DNA of 64,000 bases from an archaeon (GTDB lineage Archaea > Thermoproteota > Nitrososphaeria > Nitrososphaerales > Gagatemarchaeaceae). The position numbers and the translations under genes are program-made. Positions 41,006 to 49,023 of this stretch are shown here, piece by piece (position 1 is the first letter of the stretch; each line of letters begins with the position of its first letter). The stretch is from positions 1 to 64,000 of the forward strand of contig JAJYYP010000002.1 of the NCBI GenBank assembly GCA_021800855.1. Direction: 5' to 3'. Under the pieces are notes generated by a model that did not search any database, was not told the origin of the DNA, and was given only the letters and a program-made list of their open reading frames with translations.

Positions 41006-42445
41006 CTATCGCGCCCCCAGCCTTATCCCTGCCAGCAGCGTCTCCGGCCCCCCGGTCCACACAGGTGCTCCCTGCATCGGGTCCCCCTTCCCGCAGGTGG
41101 CCGCCTCGAACTCCATGTGCCTGCTCCTTGCCTTCACGCTCCCCCAGAGCTTCGGCGTGGTTATCTCAAGAACAGGGGACCTGACCAGTCCCTTCAGTTC
41201 TCCATGGTCTATCAGGTATGCCTCCAGACCCACGTACCTCTGGTTCAGCCTCTTGTCGTCTATGTTCCACTCCGTGAAGGACTTGAAGTATACGCCGTGC
41301 TTAACCTCCTTGAATATCTCTTCGGTGGAGTAGTCCCCTGGCTCCACGAACGTGTTAGCCATACGTATGATGGGCTCCCTGTCGAATGCGACTGCCCTCG
41401 CTGCACCGTTGCTCTCCACTCCGAACTGACGGGCCGTCGCCCTGTTCTGCAGGAACTCGTTTATGATCCCTCCCTTGATCAGCGAGCGCTTCTTCGCAGC
41501 CACCCCTTCGTCATCCACCGGGACGTACCCGTTGGAGTGCAGGAGCGTAGGGTCGTCGCTCACGTTCGCCTCGTCGCTCCCTATCTTCATCCCTAGGCTG
41601 TCTGGCCTGAGATATGACTCCCCAGCCTGGGCCCCCTCCCTCCCCAGGACCCTGTCCGCCTCTTGCGGGTGCCCCACCGACTCGTGGGCCGCAATCCCAG
41701 AGAGCTCCGGGCCGAGGACGACGTCTACCTCCTCCCTCGGAGGCTTCGCCGACGCTTTCAGGACCCTCCCCATCGCCTCCGTTTGCTCGACCACCTTCTC
41801 GACGAGCCCTAACCTCTTCACTACCTCGAGCCCCCCTGTCTCCCCCTGCTGGATGAACCTCTGGGCGGCAGACCCCGCTTCCACGGCTGTGAGGGAGCCG
41901 CCGAAGCTCACACGTGGGACGCGACCTGCCACCCTGGCGCCGTCGCTGTTGACGAAGTATCGCTCCTGGAGCTCCGCGGACAGGTAGAATATCCTCCCGG
42001 TCAGCTTCACCCCTGCTCTCCCGTCCGCGACTCTGCCGTCGATGTCCGTCAGCACCTCCTTCAGCCAGGCGGAGTCAGCGCTCTCGATCTTCTCTGTCTC
42101 GGGTGCCGCCCAGCTTGTCCTGGCAGACTTGGCCGAATCGAAGACCACGGGGCGCCGTAGCATCCCTCCGGATGCCTTCGCCAGCCTCACCGCCTTCGCC
42201 GCAACCTCGCGCACCGACTTCCTGCGCATCGCGTTGGTGGCGGCGAACCCGAGGGCTCCCCCGGCGATGACCCTGATTCCTATCCCGTACCCCTCGACGA
42301 ACACGGACGGTTGTGGCTCCCCGTTCTTCAGTCCGAACTCCCTCTCCCATGTAGCCTGCACCCTGGCTTCGGCATACGACGCCCCCGCCTTCAGCGCCGC
42401 CGAGACCCCCGCTTCAGCGAGGTCTCTCGACTCCTGAACTCGCAT
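41006..42445 (-). CDS. tldD: TldD-type metalloprotease subunit
   Basis: 479 residues. The catalytic HExxxH motif is AAHESVGHPQEADRVLGREG (about residue 248). The preceding DVVLGPELSG and the C-terminal RNYGLEAYLIDHGELKGLVR-like segment (RYVGLEAYLIDHGELKGL) fit TldD. The enzyme forms a heterodimer with TldE enclosing the zinc site. A GGTTAAGAAC box lies about 26 bp before the ATG. The two genes are separated by 2 bp, supporting obligate pairing. Confidence 0.93.
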   Translation of the reverse strand: MRVQESRDLAEAGVSAALKAGASYAEARVQATWEREFGLKNGEPQPSVFVEGYGIGIRVIAGGALGFAATNAMRRKSVREVAAKAVRLAKASGGMLRRPVVFDSAKSARTSWAAPETEKIESADSAWLKEVLTDIDGRVADGRAGVKLTGRIFYLSAELQERYFVNSDGARVAGRVPRVSFGGSLTAVEAGSAAQRFIQQGETGGLEVVKRLGLVEKVVEQTEAMGRVLKASAKPPREEVDVVLGPELSGIAAHESVGHPQEADRVLGREGAQAGESYLRPDSLGMKIGSDEANVSDDPTLLHSNGYVPVDDEGVAAKKRSLIKGGIINEFLQNRATARQFGVESNGAARAVAFDREPIIRMANTFVEPGDYSTEEIFKEVKHGVYFKSFTEWNIDDKRLNQRYVGLEAYLIDHGELKGLVRSPVLEITTPKLWGSVKARSRHMEFEAATCGKGDPMQGAPVWTGGPETLLAGIRLGAR

Positions 42446-42525
42446 GTCACACCTTCTCCAACGGGTGGTTCTTAACCTGCTCCGTGCTCTGACGTCGGCC
42501 CAGACTCGCCAGCTCTCCCTGGCGT

Positions 42526-43125
42526 CTAGTGGGCGTCTCGCAGGGACCTTATGAAGCGAGCAGTCTCGGACGGCTCCTCAACTAGATACGTCCTGATGCC
42601 TAGCGCTCCGGCCGCCTTGATGTTCTCTGGGACGTCGTCAACGAAGGTGCAGTCGCCGGGCAGGGACCGCGCCTTTCCTAGGGCTAGCCGGTAAATCGCT
42701 GGGTCGGGCTTGATGATGCCGTACTCGAACGACAGCACCGCGCACCCGAAGAGGGCACTGATCCCGAACTTCCTCTGGAGGGAATCCCACACCTCCCTGG
42801 ACATGTTGCTCAGGGCTATCACCTCCCAGTCGCCGCGGCTCCCTAGCGCTCGAACTGCGTCCCACACCGGCTGGACCTTCCTCAACGCGGCGTCCAGCGT
42901 CTCCTCGAAGCGCGCGAAGGGGAGGTCTCCTCCGAGAGCCCCCACCAGCGCGCGATGGACCCCTGCTAGGGTTAGTTCCCCTATGTCGAGCCTCTTGCTC
43001 AGCGCCGAGAGCGTCCCGAACACTTCCCCCGGGTCCCTGCCGAGCTGCTCGCCGACCTCCAACGCCATCCTCTCCCACGGGTTTTCGATCAAGACGCCGC
43101 CGACGTCGCAGAAGAGGGTACGCAA
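42526..43125 (-). CDS. HAD-superfamily hydrolase
   Basis: 199 residues. Motif I is LFCDVGGVLIENPWERM, with the nucleophile Asp but Gly in place of the second Asp (YihX-like DVGGVL type). Motif II is VIALSNMS, the Lys is in YGIIKPDPAIYRLAL, and motif IV is CTFVDDVPENIKAA. The cap domain is a short helical bundle. A small phosphorylated metabolite is the likely substrate. The start is TTG; the RNase J-like gene ends 14 bp upstream on the same strand, so both may be one transcript. Confidence 0.88.
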   Translation of the reverse strand: MRTLFCDVGGVLIENPWERMALEVGEQLGRDPGEVFGTLSALSKRLDIGELTLAGVHRALVGALGGDLPFARFEETLDAALRKVQPVWDAVRALGSRGDWEVIALSNMSREVWDSLQRKFGISALFGCAVLSFEYGIIKPDPAIYRLALGKARSLPGDCTFVDDVPENIKAAGALGIRTYLVEEPSETARFIRSLRDAH

Positions 43126-43139
43126 CGGGCGAAGCCGGA

Positions 43140-44507
43140 CTAGCCCACTATATCTACTGGCTTCCCCTTGACAGGGACCTCGACCTTCATCCCTCTGCGC
43201 CTGACCCGCGGCGCGAATGACTCGGGGTGTTCCGTGTGGACGGGGACGACTTTGGCGGCGCCCACTCTCTCCACGAGGGAGAAGACCCCCTCCTCAGGCG
43301 CGTGGCCGGACGCGTGTAGCTGGGTGTATCTGAACCCGAAGTGTCGGATCCAGTTCTTGACCACCACCTCCTCCTTCTCGCCTTCTTCGTTGAACGCCTC
43401 GGTCGCCGAGTGGATGTACGTCCCTCCCCTGTCAGGCTTGATGTCTATCAGTTCCGGGAAGTCCCACGACTCGAGGTGGAGGAAGTAGTCAGTCTGATGC
43501 TTCCCTATTTCCGCCGCCGTCACTCCATGGTCCAGGAACTTCCGCTCCCACCTGTAGTAGTCAGAGTCGTCTATCCCGCCCGTCTTCTTCCTCTTCACGT
43601 AGACGTCGAGGTCCTTCCCGACGCTCGGGACCCTGAGCTTCCTGTCCTCCTTCAGCTTCTCCAGCAGGTTCGCCATCCTCATAGACACGACCACCCTCCG
43701 CCCCGAGCCTTGGCAGGCGTCGAAGAATGTGTTGATTCTGTCTACGTCGTTCCCTCGGAATGACGAAAAGACGAGTCCCTTCGACCCGGCGACCAGCCTC
43801 CGAGTTTCCTCGAGGACGGCTTTCTCGGAGATTCCAGACTTCCCGTCGCCCTGCCCGACCCTGGTCCCCTCCGTCAGGAGGGTCCCTGGCCTCTCCCTGC
43901 GTGCCGTCTCGGTGAAATCGAGGGTCATGGCGCCCGCACGCCCGTGGAACCGGAAGTCTCCTGTGTACGCGAAGGCGCCTTCGCTCATGTGCACGACGAA
44001 GCCGTATGCTCCGGGTATGGAGTGGTCGACGTGGACCGGGACGAACTCCATGGGTCCGACCTTGAACCGTCCCCCGGTCCTGAACCTCCTGATCTCGTGG
44101 TCATCGAGGGGGGAACTCCTCGAGTCGCTGTAGGCCTCGTGGATCAGCGACGTGGTCTCGCCGCAGTAGACGGGTATCTTAGGGTCGGTGAACCCTATCC
44201 TCCCAGTGTGGTCTGAGTGGTAGTGGCTGAGGACGATGGCGTCGACCTCGGCGCTCCCGTATCTCAAGCGCGTGTTCTGGAGCGCCCTCTCGGAGTATAG
44301 CCCCGGCACCTCCGGGAGGAGGCCGAACTCGAAAAGGTCCCCCGCCCCGTTCACCGCCCTCGGGGAGATGCTGCCTTCGAAGAACTCCCCCCCGTCCGAG
44401 AACCCGGTCCCGAAGTCCAGCACCACCCTGACGCCCTTGTCCTCGAGGAGGAACTTGTTCCCGCCTATCTCTCCTACGCCCCCGAATGGTGTGAGCCGGG
44501 AGGGCAC
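43140..44507 (-). CDS. Archaeal RNase J-like metallo-beta-lactamase/beta-CASP nuclease
   Basis: 455 residues. The MBL fold has FGGVGEIGGNKFLLED, the zinc motif LSHYHSDHTGRIG (H-x-H-x-D-H), FAYTGDFRFHG, and the beta-CASP part with GLVFSSFRGNDVDRINTFF followed by LHASGHAPEEG and VPVHTEHPE. The order and the ASGHA box match the RNase J/aRNase J group, 5'-3' exoribonucleases in RNA turnover. The start is GTG with a GATTAACTAG box about 27 bp upstream. A beta-CASP nuclease with other substrates is the alternative. Confidence 0.88.
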   Translation of the reverse strand: MPSRLTPFGGVGEIGGNKFLLEDKGVRVVLDFGTGFSDGGEFFEGSISPRAVNGAGDLFEFGLLPEVPGLYSERALQNTRLRYGSAEVDAIVLSHYHSDHTGRIGFTDPKIPVYCGETTSLIHEAYSDSRSSPLDDHEIRRFRTGGRFKVGPMEFVPVHVDHSIPGAYGFVVHMSEGAFAYTGDFRFHGRAGAMTLDFTETARRERPGTLLTEGTRVGQGDGKSGISEKAVLEETRRLVAGSKGLVFSSFRGNDVDRINTFFDACQGSGRRVVVSMRMANLLEKLKEDRKLRVPSVGKDLDVYVKRKKTGGIDDSDYYRWERKFLDHGVTAAEIGKHQTDYFLHLESWDFPELIDIKPDRGGTYIHSATEAFNEEGEKEEVVVKNWIRHFGFRYTQLHASGHAPEEGVFSLVERVGAAKVVPVHTEHPESFAPRVRRRGMKVEVPVKGKPVDIVG

Positions 44508-44640
44508 GCCTCCGAACCCCCTCGAGCCCTAGTTAATCGTTGCAGCGGAGCCATCAGCGGCGGCCGGCCTAGTCGCCCCGCTTGGGGATCAGGGGAGGGC
44601 CAGTGGTTCACCTAGAACGGATAAATATGAAGCCTCAGAG

Positions 44641-44781
44641 ATGGAGAGCAGGTTGTCCCAGGTCCTGCCGGCCCTGCAGGCAGCGGGCTCGGACACGCTC
44701 ACCGCCATCGCAGTCCTGGTGGTCGCCATAGGAGTCGCAGGCATCGCGATTCTCATCCTGTTCGCAAAGAAGAAGATCTAA
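44641..44781 (+). CDS. 46-residue single-span membrane protein (not in ORF track)
   Basis: The ATG opens a 46-codon frame: a polar N-terminus (MESRLSQVLPALQAAGSDTL) then one hydrophobic helix (IAVLVVAIGVAGIAILILF) and a basic end (AKKKI). An ATAAATATG box lies about 26-30 bp upstream, the spacing used by longer genes here. It ends 6 bp before the HAD gene, so the two probably share a transcript. The positive-inside pattern puts the C-terminus in the cytosol. No family was recognised. Confidence 0.6.
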   Translation: MESRLSQVLPALQAAGSDTLTAIAVLVVAIGVAGIAILILFAKKKI

Positions 44782-44787
44782 TGCCAC

Positions 44788-45492
44788 ATGCCTATAGGAG
44801 CCATCTTCGACCTCGACGGCACCTTGGTGGCCTTCAAACTGGACCTCAGGGGGGCCCGGAAGGAGGTCATCGAGGAGCTGGCGCGACGAGGATATGACAC
44901 TTCAGCCCTCGACGCCTCTTCATACACCCAGATGATACTGGACGCCGCGAATGCGCAGACGCCGAAGGGGGAGGAGCGCCGCTTTGAAGAGGCGCGAAGG
45001 GCCGCCTTCGACATACTCGACAGGTTCGAAACAGCGGGGGTTGTCGGGGCCCAGCCCCTTCCAGGCATCAGAGGTGCACTAGACCACCTCCGCCTCAGCG
45101 GCGTCAGGATGGCAGTCTTGACCAACAGCGGCAGGAAGGCCGCCTCGGCGGAGCTGGAGAACGCGGGGATCGGGGCCTACTTCGAGTTCGTCCTCACGCG
45201 AGACGAGACGGTGGTGATGAAGCCCGCTCCCACGGGTGTGGCGATGGCTGCGGCCAGGCTCGGCCTGGGCAAGGACTCGACATACTACGTCGGGGACAGC
45301 CCGTACGACGTCCGTGCGGCGAAGGCGGCTGGAGTGAAGGCCATAGCAGTCGCCACAGGCAACTACCCTGTGGATAGGCTGCGAGGCGAAGGAGCAGACT
45401 ACGCTGCCGTGTCTGTCGCACAGCTGAAGTCCTTCTTCGACGGGTTGGTGAAACAGAAGCGCGACTCCCCCTTCCGCCGTCCGACCGGCTAG
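44788..45492 (+). CDS. HAD-superfamily phosphatase (Gph-like)
   Basis: 234 residues. Motif I AIFDLDGTLVAF with both Asp, motif II AVLTNSG, the motif III Lys in VVMKPAPTGVAMAAARLGL, and motif IV YYVGDSPYDVRAAKAAG are all intact. The cap is helical (about 15-95). It is close to phosphoglycolate phosphatase-type enzymes; the actual phosphoester is unknown. It follows a tiny membrane protein gene by 6 bp, and the MITE-like element begins 21 bp after its stop. Confidence 0.9.
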   Translation: MPIGAIFDLDGTLVAFKLDLRGARKEVIEELARRGYDTSALDASSYTQMILDAANAQTPKGEERRFEEARRAAFDILDRFETAGVVGAQPLPGIRGALDHLRLSGVRMAVLTNSGRKAASAELENAGIGAYFEFVLTRDETVVMKPAPTGVAMAAARLGLGKDSTYYVGDSPYDVRAAKAAGVKAIAVATGNYPVDRLRGEGADYAAVSVAQLKSFFDGLVKQKRDSPFRRPTG

Positions 45493-45505
45493 GTTCGTCG
45501 GCGGC

Positions 45506-45513
45506 CAGGGCGC
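45506..45513. repeat. Target-site duplication, left copy
   Basis: CAGGGCGC lies directly outside the left inverted repeat of the 112-bp element and recurs exactly outside its right end, as expected for an 8-bp duplication made on insertion. Confidence 0.7.
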
Positions 45514-45625
45514 AGGCTTGTTGAATAACTACCGTGTCCATGATAATTCTACCTGGTTGTTTGACGAGCCACTCCTATGTGACTTAACATAGACCTGTTC
45601 TAATTCGGAGTTATTCAACAACGCT
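45514..45625. mobile_element. 112-bp MITE-like non-autonomous element
   Basis: The ends are 17-bp inverted repeats: AGGCTTGTTGAATAACT on the left and AGCGTTGTTGAATAACT as the complement of the right end, differing only by a GC/CG swap and perfect over the inner 13 bp. An identical 8-bp direct repeat abuts both ends. The interior is A/T-rich against a G/C-rich background, has no reading frame, and contains a hairpin CTATGT-GACTTA-ACATAG. These are the marks of a miniature inverted-repeat element moved by a transposase elsewhere in the genome. No transposase is in the window. Confidence 0.75.
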
Positions 45626-45633
45626 CAGGGCGC
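45626..45633. repeat. Target-site duplication, right copy
   Basis: CAGGGCGC, exact match to the copy outside the left terminal repeat. The repeat does not extend further in either direction, so it is 8 bp. Confidence 0.7.
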
Positions 45634-45660
45634 GGAATCCATAAAGCGAACCCCGGAGAA

Positions 45661-46038
45661 GTGTATCCGGGTTTTGAGATGCCAGGCGAAAGAACAAGCA
45701 CGCCGTACTACATCGTCGGCCTCCCCGAGGAGCAACTGGAGGCCTCAGAGGCCAAGGCGAAGTTCGAGAGGCTGTCCGCTGAGCTTTGCAAGGTGTTCCC
45801 GCACGTCGAAGAGATAAGGGCGGTGGTGAAATCGAAGAAGCCAGCGGTGGACCATGCCAGATACGAGGTCTCCGTCGAGATATTCACCCCCGGCGGCAAC
45901 CACTCCTTCACCGGGACAGGCTACAACCTGGCCAGCGTGTTCGAGACCATGGGCCCCAAAATGAAGAGGCTGCTCTCTTCGAGGCAGTCAAGGGTTACCT
46001 TCACCGGTGGCGCGACCCTCAGGAAGGGCTCCGTCTAG
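45661..46038 (+). CDS. Small protein, possibly HPF/RaiA-like fold
   Basis: 119-125 residues; the GTG track start or the ATG six codons later (MPGERTST) are both possible, with a CCATAAAG box upstream. The pattern helix (EAKAKFERLSAELCKVFPHVEEI), strands (AVVKSKKPAVDHARYEVSVEIFTPGG), then helix (YNLASVFETMGPKMKRLLSS) is beta-alpha-beta-like and recalls ribosome hibernation factors, but no diagnostic residues are visible, so the call is weak. It starts 28 bp after the MITE-like insertion. It overlaps the convergent aminopeptidase by 4 bp. Confidence 0.65.
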   Translation: MYPGFEMPGERTSTPYYIVGLPEEQLEASEAKAKFERLSAELCKVFPHVEEIRAVVKSKKPAVDHARYEVSVEIFTPGGNHSFTGTGYNLASVFETMGPKMKRLLSSRQSRVTFTGGATLRKGSV

Positions 46039-48530
46039 GCCGCCGTCTTCATGGCAGACAGTCTCAGCTCCTGCCGGAGCCCCTCCACCTCCTCTCTGAG
46101 CCTTTCCAGCTCCTCAGAGGCCCCGGCCGACGCCGCAATCTCATGGTACAGCTCGAGCGCCTTCCTCCTCAGCCCTGCTCGCAGGTCAGTCCTCGAGACC
46201 TCCCTCAGTGCGTCGAGGAGCCTCTTGTCCTGCATCTGCTTGACGACCGCAGTGAGGAGTATCTGCCTGACCCTGTACTCCTTGTCGTGGAGGAGGATCT
46301 CCTTGATGATGGGGAACTCGTCGTCGAGGACCGTACCTCTCTCCTTGATCGCCTTCAAGGCGCCGATCCGCACCCTAGTAGGCCGTCCGTACGCCAGGGA
46401 TTCCTTCACGATCCTCTTCGCCTCCTCGTCCTTCAGCTTCCCCATGGCGGCAACGCACGCCTCGGCCAGCGTGTCGTTGACAGTTCTGACTTTCATTGCC
46501 TCCTTCAGGTACTGCAGAGCCCCCTCCGGCCATGACTTCGCCAGGCTTAGGGCAGCTTCGCACTTCACGAAGGGGCTCTCGTCCTCTTTAATTGCCTTGA
46601 TGAGGATCTCCCTCGCCCTCTCGTCCTTGAAGTTCCCAAGGGCCGCGACGAGCCCCCTCCTGGCGTGTCTCTCCTTCGGGACCCCTACGCCGAGGAGCGC
46701 CGCCAGCGCCCCGTCAGTGCCTATCTCACCCAGCGCCCTGAGGGCGGATGCTCTTACGTGCCAGAACTGCTCTCTTGCCGCAGCCTTGGCCAACCCTCCG
46801 ACCGAGGAGGGGTCTTTCATCTCGCCGAGCTGCTTGGCCGCCTGGGCCCTGCTCAGGGCGTCCTCGCTCTGCTCGAGCTGGTTCAGCAACATCCCGACCG
46901 TCTTGTCGAACTTCACCCTCTTCAGGAGCCACCCTCGGGGGTCGAACTCCACGACGGACGGTTTCGACGGTAAACGGAAGGTGAACGCCTGGTCGGCTGA
47001 GTCCAGAAGCACGCGGTGGCTCTCTCTCTTCCCCCCGAGATAGAAGACCACCTCGCAAGGGAGCTTGAACACCGGTGTCCCGTCATCGGTCTTCTGTGTC
47101 TGCCTCACCCTGAGGGTGGCCGCAGAAGTGACGTCGTCCCAGCTGTAGGCGACGTCGAACTCAGGATGCCCAGGCTTGTAGAAAGCCTGTTCGAAGAACT
47201 CCTCCAGCTGCATCCCGCTTGCCTTCTCCATGGCGCGCCTGAGGTCGACGGTCTCCGCGATGGAGACAGCGTGCGATTTCAGGTAGAGCGAGATACCACG
47301 GAAGAACGCCCCGTCCCCTACTACGAACCTGAGCTCGTGGAGCCTAAACGCCCCCTTGGGATAAAGGTGGCTGTCGAAGAGGTCGTCTGGCCAGACGTAG
47401 TCTCTTTCCACTATGGGCCTCCTGTACTCCTTCTCGTCCTCTTCGAAGTAGTCCTGCGCCCTGTGGTCGAGGTGCCAGATCATCTCGTCTGTCCCCCGCG
47501 ACTTCTCCAGGTAGAGCTCCTGGAAATACGAAGCGAAGCCTTCGTTCAGCCAGGCGTGGGGCCAGTCGGCGCAGGTGACGTAGTCCCCGAACCACTGGTG
47601 TGCAAGCTCGTGCGAGACGAGGTCTACGGGCCTCTGGGTGACGTTGGCGTAGCTCACCGAGAAGTCGTCTTCGGAAGCGGCGTCGGGGAAGTAGTTGTCT
47701 GCCAGGGTCGTGGCGTTGAGGTTCTCCTCCCCCCCCGCGACGAAGTCCTGCACAGCAGACTGGTCGTATTTGAGATAGGGGTACTTGACCCCGGTCAGGT
47801 CTTCGAAGACCTCGATCATCCTCGGCGTCTCCCCGAAGTATCTGAGCGCGTCTTCCCTCTTGGACTCGGGGAAGTTGTAGTTCAGGGGCACTCCGCGCGC
47901 CTCCTGGGTAATCACCCCGAATCTCCCTGCGACGAAGGAAGTCAGATAGCAGGAGTGGGGGATTACCTCGAGCCAGTGGAACGTAGCCCTGTCCCCTTCG
48001 ACCTTAGACGACAGCAGCTTCCCGTTCGATATCACCCTGAAATCCTTAGGGACAGTCAGCACCAGCTCGCTGCTCGACTTGTCCCCGGGGTGGTCGTGGC
48101 AGGGGAACCAGTAGCGCGACTCTTCGGTCTCTGTGTGGGTCCAGGCCTGGACCTCCTTCTCGGGGTGCTCCTTGTCAGGGCCGGTGAAGTACACCCCTAT
48201 CTTGGGTGACGCCGCATACTCGACCTTTATCTCCACCTTCTCCTTGTCGGCAGGGAGGGGCACCACCAGCGTGGTCCCGTCGTACTCGTACGCGACCTCT
48301 TTCCCGTCCACCGTGACCTCAGCCACCTCCAGGCCGCAGGCGTCCAGCCTGGCAGACCTCAGCCCCTCCTTAATCGGCTCTATCTGAAGGGTGCAAGACC
48401 CTGAGATCCTCTTCCTTTCGAAGTCGACAGCGAGCTCTATCTTGGTGTGTGCGGTATGGAACTCAAGGGGAGGGGGGTAGTGCGGCCTCGACTCCGGCAG
48501 TTTGAAAGACCTGTGCGCCTCTGGTGACAT
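46035..48530 (-). CDS. M1-family aminopeptidase with C-terminal HEAT-like repeats
   Basis: 831 residues. The N-terminal beta domain (about 20-210) is followed by the exopeptidase-type GGEENLNATTL, gluzincin motif LVSHELAHQWFGDYV and the downstream Glu in HAWLNEGFASYFQELY. From about residue 550 to 800 come helical repeats of HEAT/PBS-lyase type (for example DALSRAQAAKQLGEMKDPS, VRASALRALGEIG, CEAALSLAKSW). The last 30 residues form a coiled coil. It removes N-terminal residues from peptides. M1 plus HEAT is also the architecture of TAF2, but here the zinc site is intact. It fits the peptide-use theme of the window. Confidence 0.92.
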   Translation of the reverse strand: MSPEAHRSFKLPESRPHYPPPLEFHTAHTKIELAVDFERKRISGSCTLQIEPIKEGLRSARLDACGLEVAEVTVDGKEVAYEYDGTTLVVPLPADKEKVEIKVEYAASPKIGVYFTGPDKEHPEKEVQAWTHTETEESRYWFPCHDHPGDKSSSELVLTVPKDFRVISNGKLLSSKVEGDRATFHWLEVIPHSCYLTSFVAGRFGVITQEARGVPLNYNFPESKREDALRYFGETPRMIEVFEDLTGVKYPYLKYDQSAVQDFVAGGEENLNATTLADNYFPDAASEDDFSVSYANVTQRPVDLVSHELAHQWFGDYVTCADWPHAWLNEGFASYFQELYLEKSRGTDEMIWHLDHRAQDYFEEDEKEYRRPIVERDYVWPDDLFDSHLYPKGAFRLHELRFVVGDGAFFRGISLYLKSHAVSIAETVDLRRAMEKASGMQLEEFFEQAFYKPGHPEFDVAYSWDDVTSAATLRVRQTQKTDDGTPVFKLPCEVVFYLGGKRESHRVLLDSADQAFTFRLPSKPSVVEFDPRGWLLKRVKFDKTVGMLLNQLEQSEDALSRAQAAKQLGEMKDPSSVGGLAKAAAREQFWHVRASALRALGEIGTDGALAALLGVGVPKERHARRGLVAALGNFKDERAREILIKAIKEDESPFVKCEAALSLAKSWPEGALQYLKEAMKVRTVNDTLAEACVAAMGKLKDEEAKRIVKESLAYGRPTRVRIGALKAIKERGTVLDDEFPIIKEILLHDKEYRVRQILLTAVVKQMQDKRLLDALREVSRTDLRAGLRRKALELYHEIAASAGASEELERLREEVEGLRQELRLSAMKTAA

Positions 48531-48641
48531 GGGCTCTCCTCTTCAGCCACGTTTCAAAAGACTTTCGAGGAGCCGCGGCCATTCGTTTGCGTCTAATTTG
48601 CACTGGATATTCTGAAATAGCCAGCCGCTCGGAGGCGGACC

Positions 48642-49010
48642 ATGAGCGCTCCGTCGAGGGCAATCCAGGGCGCAATCATCTTCGCGACCCTCTTCGGCGT
48701 CCTGTTCCTCTATGAGGTACACCCGGTGCTCCCGGCGGATATCTTCTACTCAGTGGCCCTGGGGGAGGCTCTCTTCGTTGTCGACAGCGCCCTCACATTC
48801 GTCCGTCCGAAGGGTTCCTACTACCTTGGGCTAGTCCTCGCGGCGGTCGCCCTCGCCGCCACAGTCTCGCAGCCCGCCCACTATCAGCTCGTGGCGAGCG
48901 GAGACCTGGCCGCGACTGCCACCTTGCTCGTCGGGCTCGCCACCGAGGTGCTGATCATCGCCCTCGTCGGCTGGTACGCCGTCTCGAACAAGAGAGCGCG
49001 CGCGGGCTGA
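48642..49010 (+). CDS. Small four-helix membrane protein
   Basis: 122 residues with four hydrophobic helices (about 8-24, 32-53, 60-77, 88-112) and a short basic tail (SNKRARAG). No family was recognised. Unlike most genes here it has a clear purine-rich ribosome site (CGGAGGCGG) 7 bp before the ATG, suggesting a leadered mRNA. It is divergent from the aminopeptidase and converges on the ATP-grasp gene. It could be a sensor or a transporter subunit; nothing supports a choice. Confidence 0.65.
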   Translation: MSAPSRAIQGAIIFATLFGVLFLYEVHPVLPADIFYSVALGEALFVVDSALTFVRPKGSYYLGLVLAAVALAATVSQPAHYQLVASGDLAATATLLVGLATEVLIIALVGWYAVSNKRARAG

Positions 49011-49023
49011 CGGAGCTGGCCCC

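Noticed and set aside
47016-48209. 397-codon plus-strand frame
   Set aside because: Antisense shadow of the M1 aminopeptidase.
46035-48530. TAF2-like transcription factor subunit
   Set aside because: The architecture is similar, but the complete HELAHQW zinc motif and GGEEN support an active aminopeptidase.
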